A stretch of DNA of 64,000 nucleotides from Legionella qingyii (GTDB lineage Bacteria; Pseudomonadota; Gammaproteobacteria; Legionellales; Legionellaceae), in assembly GCF_003184185.1 (NCBI RefSeq), contig NZ_QHJG01000022.1, positions 1 to 64,000 of the forward strand, read 5' to 3'. The notes under the pieces are model-generated. The model had not been told where the DNA came from. It made no database searches and saw nothing but the letters and a program-made list of their open reading frames with translations. Numbering within the stretch: position 1 is the first letter of the stretch; each line of letters opens with the position of its first letter. The position numbers and the translations under genes are program-made. Shown here piece by piece: positions 18,932-27,900 of this stretch.

Positions 18932-21900
18932 TCATCGAATTAAATCGTCAACTGTATACCCATCACTTTCTACTACCTTAGCAATCACCTGATTAAATTC
19001 ATGGGCAATTAACTCTTTACATTGAGTAGTTATGGGCCCATTAAGTGAAATTAAGTACTCACCTTCCTGATTTTTTGAGAATAAAACCCACAAAGACCGA
19101 TTAGTTACAGGGCGATCCTCACTTCCAAAATGGTTCGCATATTGATATTTAAGAATTGTATGACTCGATTCTGGAGCTGCTTTGCTAAAAAACGAAGGAG
19201 TAATATTCACCAGGATCCTTAATCGCTCTGGTTTTTGCAGGGTTATATTTAATTTAAATAATTTATTAACTTTTCTTTTAAGTGATGCATTAAAACCAAT
19301 TACTTCGGCCCAACTTAAATACTTAAGATAAAAATCAACAATCATCGAATGAAGTTTACTGTTCTTAAATTGCTTGGTTAACCAGAGTTTGTTCCATCTA
19401 TAAAATAAATAATGGCTTATTGTTAACCCAGAATCTTTAAATTCACTGTTTTTAATCACATGCGAGCATTTTTGAAAAGAAGCAGTTTTTAATTGTTGAT
19501 CCTCAATCGACTTAATAAAATCAATGAACGTATATTGATCGTGTACCGCGATATTTAATCGTTTATATTCTGAAAACAAACCGACAACAGAATTATATTG
19601 ACTGCCTTCCCTGCCGCTATGAATCTGGATAAATGGAATTTTCTTTTGCCGACTTAACTTGTAAAAAACAAGATGGCATGCAGCAATTAATCCCGTGCTG
19701 ACATTCATATTTTTAGTTCGGTGCCACTCTATAAATTGTTCTGCCTGATGCGAATCAATAGGATAATGGAATAAATACTTTTTCTGGCTGCTTATAGGCA
19801 TAAAGTATTTATGTCCAAGATACAGCATTTTGAACCCTTTATTATAATTCTGCCAAAAATTAATTTTATGTTTTAAATTCGTCTCATAAAGATGATTATT
19901 TTTTTTGACGAAATTAAGAAACGACTCCTTTTCTGGTTCCAGAATCAACGTCTGTCCTTGTACCAACATTTCATAGTATTTTTTAAATTGACCCAATACA
20001 AGATCACATGAAGGACCATCAACGATGATATGAGGGATCACCATGTGTAATTCATGCAGATCACTATTTATCTTATAAAGAAATACTCGAATCAGCGGTT
20101 GATGGGTTAGCGGAATATCACTCCTCATATTATTTTGGAATTCTTGATCGAGTAACGTCTCCTCATTGTCTAGAGAGATGTCTTTGTAGATTAATTCAAA
20201 TTGTCCTTTCTTATTTAACACCTGGATTGGCACTTCAGTATTGAAATTCAGCCAAAAACTACTATTTTGTTTCACAACAGCATCAAATGCTTGAGCGACA
20301 TAATCCTTATTCAGCCTGCCTTGAATCTGTAATTGCGTTCCAACATTATAAGAATAGCCTTGCCTGTTAAGTACCCAAAAAACGTATTGAAAATCACATA
20401 ACGGTACTTCTTCGCCAATGATGTTTATAGCGGTATGGTCTGCCGCTCTATTATCAAAGTTAAATAAACTTTGTAATTCATTCGCAATATTTTTAGCAAT
20501 CTTGCTAATACTTGGCTCATTAATAAAGTATTCAATAGATAAGTTCAGGGTTGGACTTTGCAATTTGTCATGAATACGATTGCGAATTTCTATAGCCATT
20601 AGCGAGTCTAAACCTAATGAGAACAAACCATCATCTACTTCAATTTGTTCGATATTGTCTAACCCTAACACATCCACCGTAATTTCGCGCAAAACTTGAC
20701 TCAGTATGGCAATCGACTCTTCCTTGGTATGTTGGCGAAGAGAATTTAAGAAATTTCGATCGGCTGGATGAGTATGTTTCATAAGCTCAGCCAACCATGC
20801 TTGTTTCGGTGAATATTTAAAATAAATATCCCAGTTGATAGGACATACAGCAATTTGCGCCAATTGAGCACTTAATAAAACATCAAGAACATCGATACTG
20901 TCCTTATCCATAAGGGTAAAGCCACGTTGTTGGATAGCCTGGCTCAGGTTTGCAGTCATTCCGGTTGCGTGAAAAGGCCCCCAATTAATCGAGAGTGCAG
21001 GTAATCCTTGTTGTTGCCGTAAATAAGCCAATCCATCGAGAAATCCATTAGCCGCTACATAATTTGCTTGTCCTCTGGCACCTAATACAGAGGCTAAGGA
21101 GGAAAACAAAACAAATAGATCCAATGGAATATCTTTGGTTAACTGATGCAATATCAACGCACTATCCATTTTCGCACTTAATACATTTTGCATCTCATCG
21201 TCACTTAAATTAACCAATAAGCCATCTTGCACAATGCCGGCGAGATGAAATACGCCTTGCAGGGGTTTGGAACTTTGTTCAATATCAGTAATGATCTGTT
21301 CCATTTGCTGATAATTACTGGCATCTGCCTGATAATGCTTAATAAATACTTGCTTTTTGCGCGCACGCTCGATCAGCGTTTTGGTATCCTCAGAACACTC
21401 CGATCTACTGGTAATGACAATATAATGCGCCCCTCTGCGAATAAGGTACTCAATTAATGTTTTTGCCAAGCCTCCAGTCCCACCCGTAATCAGATAGGTT
21501 GCATCACTTTTAAACTCTTGTTGGACAAGATTTGCTGAGATCTGCGCTTTCTTTAATCTGGGAATATAAAATGTATCTCGGATTGCAAACTGATTTTCAA
21601 CGCTGTTGGTAGCTAATAGATACTTTAATATCTCTGGCAAGGTACTCTTGGTATCCAAGTCGATTGAATAATTTTTAACAAGCTCAAGTTCGTTACTAAA
21701 GGTTTTCCAAAAAGCACATGCCATAGTATGGTAGGGATTTACCTTATCTGTATCATGAATCGCATATGCATTTTCTGTGACCAATATGAAGCGATGAGGC
21801 CGCAACTTAAACATTTTTTGACAACAATGAAATAGATCATTGAATTGGCTTTGATTATATAAGAACACTATATCTTTATTCTCAATAGGCCCCAATTCAT

Positions 21901-24900
21901 TTAGACCATGTATTAATTGATAATCCAGATCACCCAATAGCTTTTTTGCCTTCTCCGGCTCATTTGATATCACAAACAACCTGGAAGTCTGCTTTTGGGT
22001 CGGCAAATTGAACTTGAAGGGACTCCATCGAGTTTGATACAGATTCTGAAGATAAGAATCATAAGGAATAAAATGACTTTGCGTCACTCTTCTTAGTTTA
22101 AACTTCTCAATTTCACCAATCAGAAAACCTGAATTATCATAAAATTTGACATCAAAACAAAGCTCATTATCATGCTCAGCAGCTCTTTGCGTTAATCGGG
22201 TCCACACACTTCGAGGTACTTCCTGAGTTGTAGTCATTCGCGCAAACGTATAAGGCACATAAGTGGAATGCTCAAATTCATTCATTCTGAGTAATAAAAT
22301 ACTTTGCATCACCCCATCAAGCAAAATAGGTGGATAATAATAGTTAAAGCCTTGGCTGCTTTTGGTCAGGAGTATTTTGGAAAAAATGCTGTCATGATGC
22401 AGGTAACTCTCGTGCAGAACCTGGAATTCATCTCGATAAGACAAAGCATGTTTTTTAAAATTCTCATAAATTTGCGATAAATCTAAGCGACGCTCAAAAG
22501 ATGATTTTAACTCATTGATATCAACCGATTCAGAAAGCGACGGCGCTCGCGAATTGATTTCCATTTCAGAAAACAGTTGCCAATTATCATCTTGCTTCGC
22601 AAAAATATTGATTTTGTATTGTTCGTCGCTTTTTGGCTTGACTTGCAACTGAAACTCTTGAGCCTGCTTTGGGTATAATGGACGTTCAATATGAAATTGT
22701 TCAATAGAAAAAGCATTGCGTTGCAATACTAGTTTGGCGGCTGCCAAACCTGACTCAATAAAAGCGGTTGCGGGAAAAACAACTTTATCAAAAATAAAAT
22801 TCTGATTGATGTATGTCAAATGTTCTAAGTCCAGCTTATTACTAAATAAAAACTCATTACCAGGCAGCGAAAACATTTGACCTAAAAGAGGATGCACAAC
22901 ATCCGCGGGGGATTGAGTCGAGATTTTTTTATCAACCCAAAATTCAGTCGCATCAAATACATAATGAGGTAAATTAACTTTGTTAAACTCATGACCACTG
23001 TTTTTATAGTATAGATTCCAGTCGAGTTGTTTCCCTTGCATGTAACTGGTCACAACAGAATTGAGTGCAGCCTCATTTTGCACATCAAGAACATTACTTG
23101 TTTCATGAGACATAACATACTGACCTAATTCCAACAATTGGCTCGCCTCTTGAGTTGTATGAGCAACTAAAGCCAATCGATAAGTATAATGCTCACGACA
23201 GGTCGCAGCTGTAAAACAAATATCGCTAAAATCATCTGATGTTTTTGCTAAATACCGTTGATAACTTCGGGCTAAATGCTTTAGAGCAGTTTGCGAATTC
23301 GCCGAGAAGACCAGTAATTGGGCTTTAGCGGTTTTAACAGATTGAGGTACTCCCTGCTCTGCAGTTTTAGGAAACTCTTGTAAAATAAGATGAGCATTAG
23401 TTCCACTAAAACCAAATGCACTGACCCCTGCGCTTCTTAACTTTGAGTCCGCCTCCCATTCGATGTGTTGCAAAGGGAGACGAATATCCCCAAGATGAAT
23501 ATGTGGATTTAATTTTTTAAAATGAAGCAACTTATAAATTTTCTTCTTTTGCAAACTGATCACTGTTTTAATAACACTCGCCACGCCAGCAGCACTTTCA
23601 AGGTGACCAATATTCGTTTTAACTGCACCAAGGTATAAGGGATTATTCTGAGTATGTCCTTTTCCATAAACCTGGTTGATTGCATGTACTTCTATGGGAT
23701 CTCCTAATGGGGTGCCCGTCCCATGTGCTTCAATATAACTGATGTCACCACTGGATAAATCCGTTTGACTTAAAGCTTTTATCATGACTTCTTCCTGGCT
23801 TTTGCCATTAGGAACAGTCAATCCGGCAGAGCGTCCGTCACTATTTACTGCTGAAGCTTTAATAACCGCTAAAATGGTATCTTTATCGCGTAACGCATCA
23901 GGTAACCTTTTCAATAACAGTACGCCACAGCCTTCTGCTCTTGCATATCCATCTGCACGTTCATCAAAAGTTTTACATTGACCATCAGGAGCTAAAGCTT
24001 TGGCTTTGCATAAAGTAATGTTTGCTTCAGGCAATAGCAACACATTGACACCACCAGCAAGCGCATAATCAATTTCCCTGTTTTTTAAACTTTGACATGC
24101 ATAATGAATCGCTACTAATGATGAAGAACAGGCCGTATCCACACTGATTGATGGGCCTTTCAAATCAAACGTATATGCTACGCGTCCTGGAATCAGATTC
24201 GATACATTGCCCGTTATCGAATAAACACTAAGTTCCTCGTTAGAAAAACCCGACTTCTCCAGTTGCGCATAGTATTCATTTGGACCGACACCTGCAAAAA
24301 CCCCCGTTAAACTGCCACGTAATGCCCCAGGCAAATAATTTGCATTTTCTATAGCCTTATAGGAGCACTCTAAAAAGATTCGTTGTTGAGGCTCCATCAA
24401 TTTTGCCTCACGAGGACTAATACCAAAGAAATTTGCGTCAAAACATTTAATGTTTTCAATTAACCCTAGTTTATTGACATAAGATTTCCCTGGTGCATCC
24501 ATATCAGGATCATAATATTTTCGGTTATCCCAACGCTCCATGGGTATATCATTTATCCCACTTTTACCTTCTTCAAGTAACGTTTCAAAGGCATCAAGAT
24601 CAGGAGCACTAGGAAAGGTACAACTCATGCCTATAATAGCAATTGCATCATCGGTTTTTTCTACCACTGGTTGGGGAGCTTGTTTAATAACTAATTGTTT
24701 CCCCAATTCCGACTCTATAAACTGAGCCAGCTTATTAATTGATGGATAATCAAAACCTATTGTCGCAGTTATTTTAAGGGTAGGAGCTAGCTTTTCTTTA
24801 AGCTTGGTTGCCAGTTCAGTAATCATCAATGAGTCAAAACCAAGTTCAAAATATCCCTCATCTTCATCCAACTCGTCCACTTCGGTTAGCTCAAGGATTT

Positions 24901-27900
24901 CTTTACAAATAGAACACACCAAATCTTTACAGGTCTTGAATCGATTCTCTGCATTAATTTTCAAATAATCATTAAGCCATAAAGATAAATTCTTATTGGC
25001 AAATTGCTCTGCCGCATGCAGAGTATCAGCTAAATGTTTGTGGAAAACAGGCGCAGGCTTAGGAACAAACTCAAGCATAAATTTGAGATAATCAGGGGAT
25101 ATAATTACTGCATGGCTTAACTGATCATTAATCAAAGTTTTAATAAAGGTATGTCCTTGCTCATTACTTATCAAAGACTGTTTTAACCCTTGGTCTTGAG
25201 ATCGTTTTTGGGCCATACCGACCTCGCCCCAAGGCCCCCAATCAATTGCAGTTCCTACCAATCCCAAACGCCGACGTTCTGCAATCAAAGCATCTACGAA
25301 ACTATTAGTACCACTGTAAACTGACTCTTTATTGCTGCCAAATACTGAGGAAATCGAAGAATAGACAACAAAGAAATCCAGATCGAAGTTTTTAGTTAAC
25401 TCATGCAAATACCATCCGCCTTGCACCTTGGCAGAAAATAAATAATCTACATCCTCACTATTATGTTCCAATAAGGGAGCTTTAACCGCTACGCCTGCTG
25501 CATGAATAATACCTTTTAACAATCCATCTGCATTCAACTCAAGAAGTAAATGACGTACTTGTTCTTTGTCACTAACATCCAAACTTACAGGACGAATAAT
25601 TCGACTGGTATAATTATATTGAATTTTTTTAATTGCTTCTTTTACTGCAGGTTTATCGACATTTCGCGAAGTAAGGATAACCTCTCTTGCACCTGCTGAA
25701 AGCAAAGCTTGCGCTGTGACCAGACCTAAACCGCCACAACCTCCGGTAATTAGATAACGCCCCTTTCCATAGAGCGATCTTTTCTTATCCAACAATTTGG
25801 CTTTTTGCAATCGCGCTATAAAACGTTTCCCTTCGCGATAAGCGACAATATGTTCATAGCATTCTTCAAAATTATGCTTGATTTCATCTACAATTTGCCC
25901 AGCGTAATTTTCATCTTCTGTTTTTTCCGTATCAATCAAAACAGTATTTAATTGTGGCAGCTCTAACACCAGTGTTCGGCAAAATCCAATCAGTGGGCTA
26001 TCCCCCAGATTCAGCGGGCCTGCTGCGAGTTCGGTAATTGCATTCGTAGTAAGCACAATTAATTGCAATTTAAGGGCTTTTTTATCAAGCTCTTTAACGA
26101 GCGCCAAGAGCTTTTTGATGGTATTTTTTTGAAAATCGATACTGGACTCGATATCTGCTGTTGAAGGAGCGTCCAGACCTACGGCAAAAATAATCCCATC
26201 CAATTGTTCCAATGGAGGATTCTCCTCCTCCAGCAGAATATCTAAACCCTGAGCAATGAGACGTGGAGCCAGCTGTTGTGCGCCAATTAGAAGCCAATTA
26301 TTCCCCTGCATTTTACGATTAGTCCGAGCACAGGGTTGAGGCTGCCATTGCAGTTGAAAACACCAGTCTTGAGGCAAAAGCGTATCTTTTAGTTTATCTT
26401 TTGTTTCAAACCAATGTTCTTCTCGAGCAAATTCGTATAAAGGGAGTTTAACTTTTATAAACTGCATATTTAGTGACCGATAAAAATCGGCCCAATGAAT
26501 AATATAACCTGCTTGATAAGCAGCCTGTAATTGCGCCAATGAGATTGGATGTTGCAAGGATACTGGATTGCTTTTTTCTTTTTTTATTTGAGAGAGTGTG
26601 TATTCATTCTTTCCAATAATTGCAGCCGCTTCTTTCGCCGTGCGTGCTTTAATAGCGACTCGAAATAAGAAATGACTTCGACACATTGCTGCGGTAAAGC
26701 ATATATCCGCAAACTCTTCTTGCGTATTTGCCAAATACTTTTGATAGCTTGCTAAAAGTAATTCAAGCGCGGTTTTACTTTTAGCAGAAATCACTAATAA
26801 GGACTCTTGCGGCAGTGTACGTGCCTCTATTATTTTTACAGGCGGTTCTTGCAGTACGATATGTGCGTTCGCACCGCTAAATCCAAATGAACTCACGCCG
26901 GCACATCGCAACCCATCTTCCTTAACCCAATCCATTGTATTCAATGGAATGACAGTATTTTTTAACTCAATTTCAGGATTTAATTTTTTAAAGTTGAGGT
27001 GTTTGAATATTTTATGAGCGTGTAGACTTAAAACAGCCTTAATCACTCCAGCTACTCCAGAAGCGCTTTCAGAATGGCCTATATTCGTTTTTACCGAGCT
27101 GATATAAAGGGGATTTTCTGTGCTATGGAATTCACTAAAAATTTTAGTCAGGGTATTCACTTCGATTGGATCGGCCAATGGCGTACCCGTACCATGTGCT
27201 TCAATGTAATCAATATCTTTTGGTGATAATTGTGATTTCGCAAGGGCGCTGCGAATTACCTCTTCTTGAGCAATACCATTAGGAACAGTAAATCCCCCGC
27301 TCTTACCATCACTATTAATGGAAGTTCCTTTGATTACCGCAAGAATATTATCATTGTCTTTAAGAGCGTTGCTTAACCGTTTTAAAACGATGACACCGCA
27401 TCCCTCACTACGCGCATAACCATCCGCATCCTCACTGAATGTCTTGCAGCGGCTTTCGGGGGATAACATTCTGGCCTTTGAAAGGGTAATATTGGAATCG
27501 GGAGCCAGTAAGATATTCACTCCACCTGCAAGCGCCATATCACAATCACCATTTTGCAAACTCAAACATGCATCATGAATGGCGGTCATCGATGAAGAAC
27601 AGGCGGTATCAATTGCCTGTATTGGTCCATGGAAATCAAATGCATAAGCCACCCGGCCAGGTATCGCATTTAAAACATTTCCAGTTGCAAAATAAATGTT
27701 TAGATCGTCCAAACCTACACCAAGACCGGCTAATAATCGTGGATACTCATTCGTACCACAACCAACAAAAACTCCGGTTTTACTGTCTTTAATCGCAGCT
27801 AGAGATAAGTTTGCATCTTCCAAAGCATGATAGCTCGTCTCCAGAAACACCCGTAATTGTGGTGACATGAGCTTGGCTTCACGTGGGCTGATATTAAAGA

